A stretch of DNA of 64,000 nt from Emticicia sp031378345 (GTDB lineage Bacteria > Bacteroidota > Bacteroidia > Cytophagales > Spirosomataceae): positions 1 through 64,000 of the forward strand of contig JANNDY010000034.1 of NCBI GenBank assembly GCA_031378345.1, given 5' to 3'. The position numbers and the translations under genes were made by a program. A model generated the notes under the pieces. It was not told the DNA's origin. It saw only the letters and a list, made by a program, of their open reading frames with translations, and searched no databases. Positions 17,844 through 27,229 of the stretch are shown one piece after another; positions within the stretch are counted from its first letter, which is position 1, and each line of letters begins with the position of its first letter.

Positions 17844-19208
17844 CTATTTCTTGTTTTTTTGTTCCCAAATTTGAAATTGTTTTTTTAAATCCTTCACGAG
17901 TTCAGGATGAGCTGCCGCCAGATTTTTGGTTTCGCCTGGATCTGCTTCTAAATCCACTAAAAAAAAGGCATCCGCCTCTGTCAATGTCACTTTTTTGCTG
18001 GTATCTTCAGGATTTACATGTAACTTCCATTTGCCTTTTCGAGCCACCCACGACTTTCTGAACGCCCAACAATAGCCTTCTTCATGCTGAGAAGCTGCTT
18101 TTGAGTCCTTGATAACAGAAACCAAACTTTTTCCATCTAAATCTTTTTGCTGAATTTCGATATTGCAATATTCTGCCAAAGTTGGAAACCAGTCAGTATT
18201 GACGGCCATTTGATTTCTAACTTGCCCTTTAGGGATTTTGGCAGGCCAACTAATAATTGATGGTACACGAATTCCACCTTCAAAAAGACAGGCTTTTGCA
18301 CCTCTATAAATACCAGCATTTCCCCCACCAAAATGAGCTCGTTCTTCGGTAGAATAGCCATTGTCTGATTGAAAAATGATAATGGTATTTTCTGTTAGTT
18401 TAAGGTCCGAAACCTGTTTGAGTAATTGACCTACTTTATCATCTAAGGTGGACATAAAAGCTGCATACAAATCTCTCGGATAAGCGAGCCATTTTTTCTG
18501 ATAATAGTCCAGCCATTTTGGGTCGCCTTGGTAGGGATAATGCGGCAGATTTATAGCAAAATACATAAAAAACGGACTTTTATTTGTTTGTTTCATAAAT
18601 TGACCCGCCTCTTTCACCATCAAATCAGGAAAAAATTGACCAAGATAATGTACCTCTTTTCTATTTCGATATAAGTCGTGCTTGTTAGGGCCATTCCAAT
18701 AAAAAAAGTGCGAATAATTATCAATGCACCCAGCCAAATGTCCAAATGAATGATCAAACCCTTGGGCATTCGGGCTCATTTCGGGCGTATATCCCAAGTG
18801 CCATTTGCCAATATGAGCTGTTTTATATCCTGCACTTTTAAAAAGTTCGGCCATCGTAAATCGATCAGCTGGCAATCCATCGGCTTTATTTGCCTCTGAG
18901 GCATTGTTGGGCAGTCCTGCCCTTTGAGGATTTAGCCCTGTAAGTAATGAAGCCCTTGAAGGCGAACAAACAGGCGAAGCATAAAACTGCGTAAACATCG
19001 TCCCATTTTTTGCCAAACGGTCAATATTGGGCGTTTCTAAATCCTTTGAACCATAACAATTGAGGTCTATTGCCCCTTGGTCATCGGAATAAATGATAAT
19101 TACATTGGGTTTAATTTGAGCATTAATGGGTATATAGCCCAGACATAAGCCTACTAAAAAAATGCTCAGTTTTATAGTTGATATTTTTTCAAAATTCATA
19201 TTCTTCAT
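17844..19208 (-). CDS. Sulfatase (type I, S1), arylsulfatase-like
   Basis: A 454-residue secreted sulfatase with a signal peptide ending PINAQ (~31). Metal-binding Asp42-Asp43 sit in IIYSDDQG, and the formylglycine signature is CSPSR (Cys81) followed by ASLLTG. Further S1 landmarks are TAHIGKWHLG, the DHSFGH segment, and the second metal site IIIFQSDNG. The Cys must be oxidised to formylglycine by a maturase, not encoded here. Fold and length fit S1 subfamilies acting on sulfated monosaccharide ends such as galactose or GalNAc sulfates; the exact subfamily cannot be set by eye. It lies 5 bp after the sulfatase upstream, so both are probably co-translated. Starting at residue 4 (MNFEK) is also possible. 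Confidence 0.92.
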   Translation of the reverse strand: MKNMNFEKISTIKLSIFLVGLCLGYIPINAQIKPNVIIIYSDDQGAIDLNCYGSKDLETPNIDRLAKNGTMFTQFYASPVCSPSRASLLTGLNPQRAGLPNNASEANKADGLPADRFTMAELFKSAGYKTAHIGKWHLGYTPEMSPNAQGFDHSFGHLAGCIDNYSHFFYWNGPNKHDLYRNRKEVHYLGQFFPDLMVKEAGQFMKQTNKSPFFMYFAINLPHYPYQGDPKWLDYYQKKWLAYPRDLYAAFMSTLDDKVGQLLKQVSDLKLTENTIIIFQSDNGYSTEERAHFGGGNAGIYRGAKACLFEGGIRVPSIISWPAKIPKGQVRNQMAVNTDWFPTLAEYCNIEIQQKDLDGKSLVSVIKDSKAASQHEEGYCWAFRKSWVARKGKWKLHVNPEDTSKKVTLTEADAFFLVDLEADPGETKNLAAAHPELVKDLKKQFQIWEQKNKK

Positions 19209-19213
19209 AATTA

Positions 19214-20785
19214 CTATTTCTTCATAAACTTTGGGTTGTATTTTCCTTGTTTTTTAAATCCGTCAAAGGGTCGCATTGCCCCGAAACGTGGATAAGAGTC
19301 GAAAATATCACCATCAGCCGACATTCTTGGGTCGTTTTGCTCATTTAGCTTTTGCTCCAACTCTCTGCCCAATTTCTGCAAAATAGGCTTCATTTTCTCG
19401 GATTTTGAAAGGTCATTGAGGCAAAATGGGTCTTTTTTGATGTCATATAATTGCTCGGAATCCCGTTTTTCAAAGCCAATTTTAAATAGTGAAGCATAAG
19501 TAGCATTCTCTTTAATCATGAATGTTTTGGTTGGAGAATCGTCAATATCTTCGTAACCTTCCAAAATAGGTTTCATACCTTTTATGCCAGCAGTAGATGC
19601 TGATATTTCTGGGGCAGGGTCGCCAAGTGGCCAACGCTCAGGCTTTAAATTTTTGATATAGAGGTATTCTTTTGAACGAATTGCTCGGGCTGGATAACCC
19701 AAATTGTCGGGGCGAGCATGCGTATGCCTTTCTCTTCCTGAAAACACATATTTGCGAGTAGCATCAATGTAGCCAGACTTCTGACTTTTAAAAATGGGCA
19801 TTAAAGTTTTACCCGAAATGCCTTCAAAATGCTTGATGCCAGCTACATCCAAAAAAGTAGGAGCTAAATCAATCATACTAATGAGGTCATCTACTCTTCT
19901 GTTTTTGCCTTTAATCATCGGCCCAGCAATTACTAACGGCACGTGCGTACCATATTCTTGTAAATTGGCCTTGGCATAAGGGAATGCCATGCCGTTGTCG
20001 GCAGTAACGACAATAATGGTATTTTCTAATTCGCCTGCCTCTTTTAAGATTTGCAACATTTTACCTAATTGGGTATCAAACCACTTTATCTCTAAGGCAT
20101 AATCAAGCAAATCGTTTTTCACTAAATCTGTATTTGCCAAAAAAGATGGCACTTTTAGGTTTTTTTCAGACAAACCAGCTACTCTACCCGATCCTTCTTC
20201 ATATTCTCGATGTGGTTCTTGCCCACCATACCAAAAGAAGAAAGGCTTATCCTTGGGTTTGTCGTTTAGAAAATCATTAAAATTGGCGGCATAATCTGTT
20301 GTACTAATGCCACTTGTTGGTACTTTTCCGAACTTTCGAGAGTTATATTCTGGACCAACTGGGTTTCTTTGCCAGCCCGAATCTATAAAATTGCCTGGTG
20401 CCCAAGGTTTGCATGTAAAGCCTAATGCATAGCCTGCATTTTCAAGTGCATCTGTAAAAACAGGAAATTTTTTAGGAAATAAACTGCTATGCGTGCCTGC
20501 TTCTTCCAATTGCCAAATTTGTTTACCTGTTAGAATAGCAGCTCTTGACGGGCTGCATTGAGGTGCTGCCACAAAAGCGTTATTAAAAAGTATGCCTCGT
20601 GCGGCAATACTATCAAAAATAGGAGTTTGAAAAGTAGCTTCCCCATACGCAGAAGCATGCGGAAAAGATTGATCATCGGCAATGGCAAAAAGAATATTTG
20701 GAGGTCGCCTATTCGCATGTTGATTTTCAAATGTAAAGCCACCAACCAAAGCAAAAACAAAACAGACAGTTATTAATTTTACCAT
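19214..20785 (-). CDS. Sulfatase (type I, S1), possibly sulfamidase-like
   Basis: A 523-residue secreted sulfatase that opens the operon. An N-terminal hydrophobic segment (MVKLITVCFVFALVGG) is the export signal. Metal ligands are in FAIADDQS (Asp37-38), the formylglycine site is CSPSR (Cys77), and the second metal site is IIVVTADNGMAFP. The sequence ADDQSFPHASAYGE, the LEEAGTHSSLFPKKFPVF segment and CKPWAPGNF resemble the S1_8 group, which includes heparan N-sulfatase-like enzymes, so an N- or O-sulfate on an amino sugar or galactose is possible. That subfamily call is tentative. It differs strongly from the next sulfatase, so the two probably act on different sulfate positions of one glycan. 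Confidence 0.9.
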   Translation of the reverse strand: MVKLITVCFVFALVGGFTFENQHANRRPPNILFAIADDQSFPHASAYGEATFQTPIFDSIAARGILFNNAFVAAPQCSPSRAAILTGKQIWQLEEAGTHSSLFPKKFPVFTDALENAGYALGFTCKPWAPGNFIDSGWQRNPVGPEYNSRKFGKVPTSGISTTDYAANFNDFLNDKPKDKPFFFWYGGQEPHREYEEGSGRVAGLSEKNLKVPSFLANTDLVKNDLLDYALEIKWFDTQLGKMLQILKEAGELENTIIVVTADNGMAFPYAKANLQEYGTHVPLVIAGPMIKGKNRRVDDLISMIDLAPTFLDVAGIKHFEGISGKTLMPIFKSQKSGYIDATRKYVFSGRERHTHARPDNLGYPARAIRSKEYLYIKNLKPERWPLGDPAPEISASTAGIKGMKPILEGYEDIDDSPTKTFMIKENATYASLFKIGFEKRDSEQLYDIKKDPFCLNDLSKSEKMKPILQKLGRELEQKLNEQNDPRMSADGDIFDSYPRFGAMRPFDGFKKQGKYNPKFMKK

Positions 20786-21283
20786 GTATGTAAGGGTTAT
20801 TTATTTTAAGGATTAAGCCAAAAATAGAGTCTAAATTTTGAATTTTTTATTGACCATATAAAAAAGGGCCCAAACAACTCTTAAAAAACAAGTTTGCCAT
20901 ATTCAATTAATATTTGACCAAAAATGTAACAATGCTATTGACACGCTTTAGTACAATTAAAACACCAAACGCTACAATGCTAAAGATGATACTGCTCAAA
21001 AAATATGTTGCAAGAAATTAGTAATCAAACAATTAACAAGTTGAATATAAAGAAATATTTTCGATAAATTTAGCAAAAAACATTCAATGGTCCAATTTAT
21101 ATAACAGCATTATTACTCAAATGAAAAAACCCTTCAATTGGAAGTTTTTTTCATTAAAACGCAAATTAAAGTCAATGCCAAACTGCTTTTTAAATCAAAA
21201 AAATAATTTTTGAACAGAGAATTCTGTTTGCAACTTCTTTTTACCTAAATTTAATTTTTGAAAAATAGAATAAACCCTAAATC
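20786..21283. other. Intergenic region between divergent sulfatase operon and permease gene
   Basis: These 498 bases hold no gene I can support. On the minus strand a TATTTTTG (20826-20819) fits the Bacteroidota -7 consensus about 33 bp before the sulfatase start, but no matching -33 is seen. An AT-rich imperfect hairpin (AAAAAACCCTTC ... GGAAGTTTTTTT, 21124-21152) lies in the middle, of unknown role. The permease promoter candidate is at the right end. Confidence 0.5.
21227..21260 (+). promoter_or_regulatory. Promoter candidate for the lactate/glycolate permease
   Basis: TTTG (21227-21230), 21 bases, then TAATTTTTG (21252-21260) approximates the Bacteroidota consensus, with one extra base in the -7 element. 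It ends 23 bp before the permease ATG, a typical short leader. Confidence 0.4.
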
Positions 21284-23047
21284 ATGAATTGGAAACAAGC
21301 AGTTGATCCATTAAATAACATTGGTTTGTCCGCCATGTTGGCCTTATTGCCCATCTTATTTATCTTTTGGGCCCTGATTATAAAAAAAATGAAGGGATAT
21401 CAAGCAAGTTTAATTGCAACCTTATTAGCTATAATTATTGCTATTACTGCTTATGGGATGCCTATAAAATTAGCCTTGCTTTCTACATTAAATGGGGCTT
21501 TGTATGGCTTATTCCCAATTTGTTGGATAGTAATAACTGCTGTTTTTTTGTTTAATCTAACCATAAAAAGTGGCCAGTTTGAAATCATTAAAAATTATAT
21601 GGCCTCCATTACCTCAGATAGGAGGTTGCAGGCTTTGTTAATTGCATTTTCATTTGGCTCGTTTTTAGAAGGCACAGCAGGTTTTGGTGCACCCGTTGCC
21701 ATCACAGCAGCCATGCTGGTTGGTTTAGGGTTTAATCCACTTTATGCCGCAGGTATTTGCCTGATTGCCAACACAGCCCCTGTTGCTTTTGGTGCAATAG
21801 GTACCCCAATTACCGTGGCTTCACAGGTTACTTCCATTCCCGAATTAGCAATTTCACAAATGGTGGGTCGCACACTTCCTATTTTATCGGTAATTCTGCC
21901 TTTTTATTTGGTCGTTATTATGGCTGGTTTCAAGAAAACCCGTGAGGTTTTACCCGCCATATTGGTATCAGGAGTTTCCTTTGCTCTTTTACAATGGTTT
22001 ACTTCCAATTTTATTGGGCCAGCACTTCCCGATGTGATTGCTGGCATTGGTTCAATACTGAGTATGATTGTTTTATTGAAATATTGGAAACCAAAAACGA
22101 TCTGGCGTTTTCCTAATGAACCCGAACCAACGTTAAATACAGATATCAAATATTCCACTTTAGAAATTATTAGGGCGTGGGCACCTTTTATTATTTTATC
22201 GATAATTATTATCGCTTGGGGAATAAAACCAATAAAAGAAGTTTTTAATGCTATTGGAGCATCTCAATTTGAATTCCCAGGATTACACAACATGATTATT
22301 GATCAAAATGGGAAAGAAATTGCCCATCTATTCAAATTCAATTATTTGTCGGCATCGGGTACGGCAATTTTGGTTACAGCATTAATTTCAATTCCAATTA
22401 TTGGCTTAAAGTTTAATGAAGCAGGCAAAATATTTTTGGAAACTTTAAGTCAACTTAAATTTCCTATTATCACGATTTCTTCTGTTTTAGGCTTTGCTTA
22501 TATTGTAAATGACTCAGGAATAACCATTTCTATGGCAATAGCTTTGGCAACAACAGGTGTGATTTTTCCTTTTTTTGCCCCAATACTTGGCTGGTTGGGG
22601 GTATTTATTACTGGATCTGATACATCTGCCAATGCCCTTTTTGGCAAATTACAAGCTTCAACAGCATCTTCAATAGGGGTTGATCCTGTAATAACAGTTG
22701 CGGCTAATGTTTCAGGTGGAGTTGTTGGAAAAATGATCTCACCACAGTCCATTGCAGTTGCCGCTGCCGCGGGTAATTTAGTTGGCAAGGAATCGGAGCT
22801 ATTCAGATTTACTGTAAAACACAGTTTTATAATGCTATTTTTTGTTTGTTTAATTGTGATTGCTCAAGCGTATCTTTTTACTTGGATTGTTCCAAAATAT
22901 GAAATGATTGTGGCAAGTTCCGCAACCGTAATTCCTGATTTTACAAAAGGGTATTATTATATTTTTGGATTGGTTATAATAGTAATTGGACTATTTACAA
23001 CCCTGCAGTTCTTTAATGAAAATGAAAAGAAAGGGGCTAAGCTTTAA
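21284..23047 (+). CDS. lldP: L-lactate permease family transporter (LctP/LldP, GlcA-like)
   Basis: A 587-residue inner-membrane protein with many hydrophobic helices, matching the LctP family along its whole length. Diagnostic stretches are FGSFLEGTAGFGAPVAITAAMLVGLGF, NTAPVAFGAIGTPI, GVFITGSDTSANALFGKLQ and VSGGVVGKMISPQSIAVAAAA. Members import L- and D-lactate and glycolate with protons; sequence alone does not separate lactate from glycolate specialists. It converges on an aminotransferase and a Dld-II-type dehydrogenase, an arrangement like Shewanella, where Dld-II adjoins an LldP gene. The gene is the only plus-strand gene between 12522 and 45320. Confidence 0.93.
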   Translation: MNWKQAVDPLNNIGLSAMLALLPILFIFWALIIKKMKGYQASLIATLLAIIIAITAYGMPIKLALLSTLNGALYGLFPICWIVITAVFLFNLTIKSGQFEIIKNYMASITSDRRLQALLIAFSFGSFLEGTAGFGAPVAITAAMLVGLGFNPLYAAGICLIANTAPVAFGAIGTPITVASQVTSIPELAISQMVGRTLPILSVILPFYLVVIMAGFKKTREVLPAILVSGVSFALLQWFTSNFIGPALPDVIAGIGSILSMIVLLKYWKPKTIWRFPNEPEPTLNTDIKYSTLEIIRAWAPFIILSIIIIAWGIKPIKEVFNAIGASQFEFPGLHNMIIDQNGKEIAHLFKFNYLSASGTAILVTALISIPIIGLKFNEAGKIFLETLSQLKFPIITISSVLGFAYIVNDSGITISMAIALATTGVIFPFFAPILGWLGVFITGSDTSANALFGKLQASTASSIGVDPVITVAANVSGGVVGKMISPQSIAVAAAAGNLVGKESELFRFTVKHSFIMLFFVCLIVIAQAYLFTWIVPKYEMIVASSATVIPDFTKGYYYIFGLVIIVIGLFTTLQFFNENEKKGAKL

Positions 23048-23063
23048 CTCCTTTCTTTTCATT
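23021..23063. terminator. Bidirectional terminator between convergent permease and aminotransferase genes
   Basis: AATGAAAAGAAAGG (23021-23034) is perfectly complementary to CCTTTCTTTTCATT (23050-23063), a 14-bp stem with a 15-base loop. The stem includes the last codons and stop of the permease. A perfect stem between convergent genes is best read as a shared terminator. Confidence 0.65.
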
Positions 23064-23082
23064 TACTAATTATTTTGAATTT

Positions 23083-24192
23083 CTACATCAACTCATCCAA
23101 AGCACCAACTATCATATTTACATGGTTTTTAGTGGCACTTTCTCCCATAATACCCACTCGCCATAGCTTGCCTGCAAACGCACCTAAGCCACCGCCCACT
23201 TCAATATTGTATTTATTTAATAATTGATTTCGCAAGGTCAATTCATCGTATCCATCAGGTAGAAAAACAGAATTTAAATTAGGTAAACGATACTTTTCTT
23301 CAACCAAGAAGCGGAAACCACGTTTTTCCAATTGAATTCTTAGATATTGGTGAACCTCCTGGTGGCGAGCCCATCTAGCTTCAAGGCCTTCTTCCAAAAC
23401 AATATTCAAGGCTTCGTGAAGTGCATAAACAGAAGAAATGGGTGCGGTATGATGGTAGGCACGCTTTGCTCCTGCCCAATAATTTTTCACCATTGTTAAA
23501 TCTAAAAACCAAGATTGCACTTTGGTTTTGCGGTTGTCTAATACTTTTACTGCGGCTTCTGAAAAACTAATTGGCGATAAACCTGGAGGGGCAGAAAGGC
23601 ATTTTTGGGTACCCGTGTAAATGGCATCAATTTTCCATTCATCAACTTTAAGTGGCATTCCACAAAAAGATGTTACGGCATCGACTACTAACAGAGCACC
23701 TGCTTCATGTACCAAGTTACTAATTTCTTCCAAAGGTTGTAATGCCCCTGTTGAGGTTTCAGCATGAACTATGGCAACCAATTTGGCTTTTGGGCAAGTT
23801 AATAATGCCTTTTTTATTTGATCAGGCTCAGTAACTTTTCCCCATTCGGTATCTACTCTCGTTACTTTTGCACCGCATCGTTCGGCAATATCCACCATTC
23901 TGCCACCAAATACTCCGTTAGTAACTATAATACATTCATCGTCAGGCTCTAATAGGTTCACTAAGCAGGTTTCCATACCAGCACTCCCAGGAGCAGAAAC
24001 TACAAATGTTAGGGCATTTTCAGTCAAAAATGTTTGTTGAACCATACTTTTTATTTGGTCCATCATTTCAACAAAAAGAGGATCTAAATGCCCAATTAAA
24101 GGACTTGCCATAGCTCTAAGCACACGTGGATGTGCATCTGATGGGCCAGGACCCATTAAAACTCTATTTGGTGGGTTAAAATTATAGGTCAT
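23083..24192 (-). CDS. Alanine/serine--glyoxylate aminotransferase family protein
   Basis: A 369-residue class V PLP enzyme. The opening LMGPGPSDAHPRVLRAM, the SAPGSAGMET loop, Asp171 in LLVVDAVTSF (contacts the PLP ring nitrogen) and Lys197 in YTGTQKCLSAPPGLSP (Schiff base) match the serine/alanine--glyoxylate or --pyruvate aminotransferases. The usual reaction is glyoxylate plus alanine or serine giving glycine. It lies 56 bp downstream of the FAD/Fe-S dehydrogenase and is probably co-transcribed with it. If that dehydrogenase oxidises glycolate, this enzyme would remove the glyoxylate; if it oxidises lactate, the link would be through pyruvate and alanine. Confidence 0.88.
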   Translation of the reverse strand: MTYNFNPPNRVLMGPGPSDAHPRVLRAMASPLIGHLDPLFVEMMDQIKSMVQQTFLTENALTFVVSAPGSAGMETCLVNLLEPDDECIIVTNGVFGGRMVDIAERCGAKVTRVDTEWGKVTEPDQIKKALLTCPKAKLVAIVHAETSTGALQPLEEISNLVHEAGALLVVDAVTSFCGMPLKVDEWKIDAIYTGTQKCLSAPPGLSPISFSEAAVKVLDNRKTKVQSWFLDLTMVKNYWAGAKRAYHHTAPISSVYALHEALNIVLEEGLEARWARHQEVHQYLRIQLEKRGFRFLVEEKYRLPNLNSVFLPDGYDELTLRNQLLNKYNIEVGGGLGAFAGKLWRVGIMGESATKNHVNMIVGALDELM

Positions 24193-24248
24193 ATTTTTTT
24201 ATATAATTGATTTTTAAAAATTTCATTTATTGTTCAATAAATTTCAAA

Positions 24249-27065
24249 TTAGGATACTTCATCTAATAACTTCAGGATGGACTCATAATTTTTGCCAACT
24301 GCATCAGAAAGAGCCATTTCGCACGTTTTTGACGAAGAATAATAGCCATCATATTCGCTTAGCTTCACTTCGTTTGCTTCAATTTTTGTTGCTGATTTGG
24401 TGAGTTCTGGATAGAAAAAACCTTTATCGCCACTCATGCCACAGCATCCAGCAAAGGCTGGAATATCAGCTTGTTTAGCACATGCTTTACCAATTAATTG
24501 CAATTTAGACATGCTACCCATTTTATGAACTGAGCAAACTGGGTGAAAAACAATTTTATCTTTTGGCTTCGAAATAGTTAAGTTAGGCAAAAGCTTGTCG
24601 GCTGCAAAATCAATGACATCAAAAAACGTCATTTTATCGAATCTGGATTTATTTTCATCAGATAAAGTGTATCTACAAGTTTTCAAAGTTTGAGTACAAC
24701 TCGTTACATCCATTACAATTGGGAATTTTCCCTGTTCAGAATCTACCCACAGTTTTTCAATGGTTTGATTACTGGTAAAACTGTAAGCATCTGTATAGCC
24801 TTTTGAAGAAAATATTTGCCCACAGCAAGCCGAATTTAAATTACCAGAAGCCATCATTTTGATATTTGCTTTAAGGCAGAGTTTTTCAAAAGTATTGAAA
24901 ATATCACCTCCCATCATTCTATTGATACAAGAGCTAAAATAAATAATTTTTTCTTGGCTTTCATTGCTCTCTTTACCTAAAAATTTATCCAAACCATAAG
25001 TTCCTAAGTATTTTGATGGTTTATCTATTTGATTACTCCATAATGGAAAATTAGGGGCTACACTTTTTATTGTTTTGGTAAAATTTTTCATAAAATTTTC
25101 ACCTAGAAAGGCATTAAGACCTTGACCAATTTTTAGTGCAAATCTAGTTGTGCTTTCTGCAAGTGCAAAGTTTTTGGCTACCTTCAAAGCCACTTTATTT
25201 TCAAAAGCAGAATGGTTTTCACGCCTTAATCTTTTTACCAAATCACCGGTATTGATATCAACAGGGCAATTGTTGGCACACATGCCATCCACAGCACAGG
25301 TTGCGAGTCCATCAAAATTAAAGTCTTTGAGAAGTGCGTCTCTAGTTATTTTATCTCCAGCCTCATCCAGACGTTTTATTGCACGACGCACGCCAATTCG
25401 GCGGCGAGGAGTCAATGTAACATCTCTGCTCGGGCAACTTTGTTCGCAAAAGCCACATTCAATACATTTATCAACCTCTTCCTCTACAATCGGCATCACT
25501 TTTAGGTTATGCACGTGTGTAAATTTGTCTTCTGTAATTATTATACCTGGGTTCAATAAATTGGTTGGGTCTATAAGATTTTTTAGCTTTTTCATTATCT
25601 GATACGCCTCTGAGCCCCATTCCGTTTCGATATATGCCGACACCGCCCTGCCCGAACTATGCTCTGCTTTTAAAGCCCCATCATATTTATTAAGCACCAA
25701 ATCAAATAAATCGTCATTGAATTTTTCATAATGGTCAATATCTATTTGGGTGGCATACGATTGTGAGATAACAAAGTGCAAATTACCATCTTTGGCATGG
25801 CCGAAAATGATACCGTTCTCATAATTGTATTTCTCAAAAAGCTTTTGCACATCTACTACGGCCTCACCCAATCGCTCCACAGGAAACGTAAAATCTTCCA
25901 TCAACGCTGAGGTGCCTTTTGCACGCATTCCTGCTACCGATGGATACATCCCTTTACGGATTTTCCACATTATTGCCTGTTCTGCAGCGTTTTGTGTAAA
26001 AACTGGGTCAATTATTAATGGTAATTTTTCAAAAGTGGCTTTTGCGTTCTTATATTTTTCTAAAAGTTTATCTTGGGTTGTTTCTTGAAATTCGCATAAA
26101 ATAGAAGCAGCATTTTCTGATAATTCTTTTAAGAAAGAGGGTACACCAGGCATATTTTCTACGGAACGCAAAGAGGCTCTGTCCATAAACTCCAAAGCGG
26201 CAGCTCCCGTTTTTATCAAATCGGCAATGGCATTGCAGGCTATTTCTGGGCTTTCGAAATAAAGCATCGCTGTCATTTTGTATGGCAAATCTGGTACCGT
26301 GTTCATGACGGCCTCCGCAATAAAAGCCAAAGTTCCTTCACCGCCAATTATTAAATGTGCCAAAATATCTAATGGATGCTCATAATCGACAAAGGCATTC
26401 ATACCATAGCCTACAGTATTTTTTTGTTTGTATTTTTTACGAATTTTGGCAACCAATGCTGTGTTTTCTAAAACTTCGCTTCGTAATTTTTTTAGGCCTT
26501 TGAAAATTTCGTTCGCTTCATTTTCGAATCGAATATAATCTTCTGGCTTTTCGGTATTGAAAATTTGCCCATTTGGTAATACGAAAGTGATGTATTTGAG
26601 TGTATGATAGGCATTTTGCACTACCCCACAGCACATGCCTGAAGAATTATTGGATAAAATACCGCCCATCATACAAGCATTGATTGAGGCAGGGTCTGGT
26701 CCTATCTTGCGACCATATTTTTTTAATGCAACATTTACATTTGCTCCAATAACCGAAGGCTCTATTCGGATGGTTTCGCCGTTGTTTTCTGGTAAAACTT
26801 TTCGCCAATAATTACTTAAATCTACCAAAATACCATCTGTTACACCTTGCCCTGAAAGGCTTGTACCACCTGCTCGAAATGTAATATGAATATTGTTTTG
26901 ATGAGAATATTCGAAAATTTTCTGGATTTCCTCAATATTTTGGGGCTGCAAAATTGCTTTTGGAATTAAATAAAAGTGGCTAGCATCACTTGCAAATGCA
27001 TATCGGTCAATCAAACGGGTTTTAACACGCTCTTTTGGAAGGATTTTTAGAAGAGAATTCAACAT
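24249..27065 (-). CDS. FAD- and Fe-S-containing 2-hydroxyacid dehydrogenase (Dld-II type)
   Basis: A 938-residue fusion with three parts. Residues ~1-250 form the FAD-binding PCMH fold (FRAGGTSLSGQGVTDGILVDL, then GPDPASINACMMGGILSNNSSGM). The FAD-oxidase C-terminal domain extends to ~510 (IIFGHAKDGNLHF, EHSSGRAVSAYI). A ferredoxin-like [4Fe-4S] pair follows (CIECGFCEQSCP and CAVDGMCANNCPVD), and the end carries two CCG-type motifs (CCGQ, CCGMSGDKGFFYPEL). This GlcD-GlcF-like fusion has the size and order of Shewanella D-lactate dehydrogenase Dld-II (934 residues), which feeds electrons to the quinone pool. Glycolate or 2-hydroxyglutarate are alternatives. The neighbouring permease supports lactate or glycolate. 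Confidence 0.88.
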   Translation of the reverse strand: MLNSLLKILPKERVKTRLIDRYAFASDASHFYLIPKAILQPQNIEEIQKIFEYSHQNNIHITFRAGGTSLSGQGVTDGILVDLSNYWRKVLPENNGETIRIEPSVIGANVNVALKKYGRKIGPDPASINACMMGGILSNNSSGMCCGVVQNAYHTLKYITFVLPNGQIFNTEKPEDYIRFENEANEIFKGLKKLRSEVLENTALVAKIRKKYKQKNTVGYGMNAFVDYEHPLDILAHLIIGGEGTLAFIAEAVMNTVPDLPYKMTAMLYFESPEIACNAIADLIKTGAAALEFMDRASLRSVENMPGVPSFLKELSENAASILCEFQETTQDKLLEKYKNAKATFEKLPLIIDPVFTQNAAEQAIMWKIRKGMYPSVAGMRAKGTSALMEDFTFPVERLGEAVVDVQKLFEKYNYENGIIFGHAKDGNLHFVISQSYATQIDIDHYEKFNDDLFDLVLNKYDGALKAEHSSGRAVSAYIETEWGSEAYQIMKKLKNLIDPTNLLNPGIIITEDKFTHVHNLKVMPIVEEEVDKCIECGFCEQSCPSRDVTLTPRRRIGVRRAIKRLDEAGDKITRDALLKDFNFDGLATCAVDGMCANNCPVDINTGDLVKRLRRENHSAFENKVALKVAKNFALAESTTRFALKIGQGLNAFLGENFMKNFTKTIKSVAPNFPLWSNQIDKPSKYLGTYGLDKFLGKESNESQEKIIYFSSCINRMMGGDIFNTFEKLCLKANIKMMASGNLNSACCGQIFSSKGYTDAYSFTSNQTIEKLWVDSEQGKFPIVMDVTSCTQTLKTCRYTLSDENKSRFDKMTFFDVIDFAADKLLPNLTISKPKDKIVFHPVCSVHKMGSMSKLQLIGKACAKQADIPAFAGCCGMSGDKGFFYPELTKSATKIEANEVKLSEYDGYYSSSKTCEMALSDAVGKNYESILKLLDEVS

Positions 27066-27229
27066 TTAAATTAAGGATAGAGTAATTTGTTAAAATTAAA
27101 TATAAATATTGATTTTAAAATTCTCGATGCTAAATATTCCATATTTATTTTTACTAGTATGTTTTAAATTGATTTTCTCTATTTATTAAATATCAATTTT
27201 TGTTATTTTAAAAATGAAAGAAATCTCAT

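Noticed and set aside
25150..25602. 150-codon plus-strand ORF inside the FAD/Fe-S dehydrogenase gene
   Set aside because: It runs opposite the Fe-S cluster region, where the minus-strand frame has conserved cysteine motifs.
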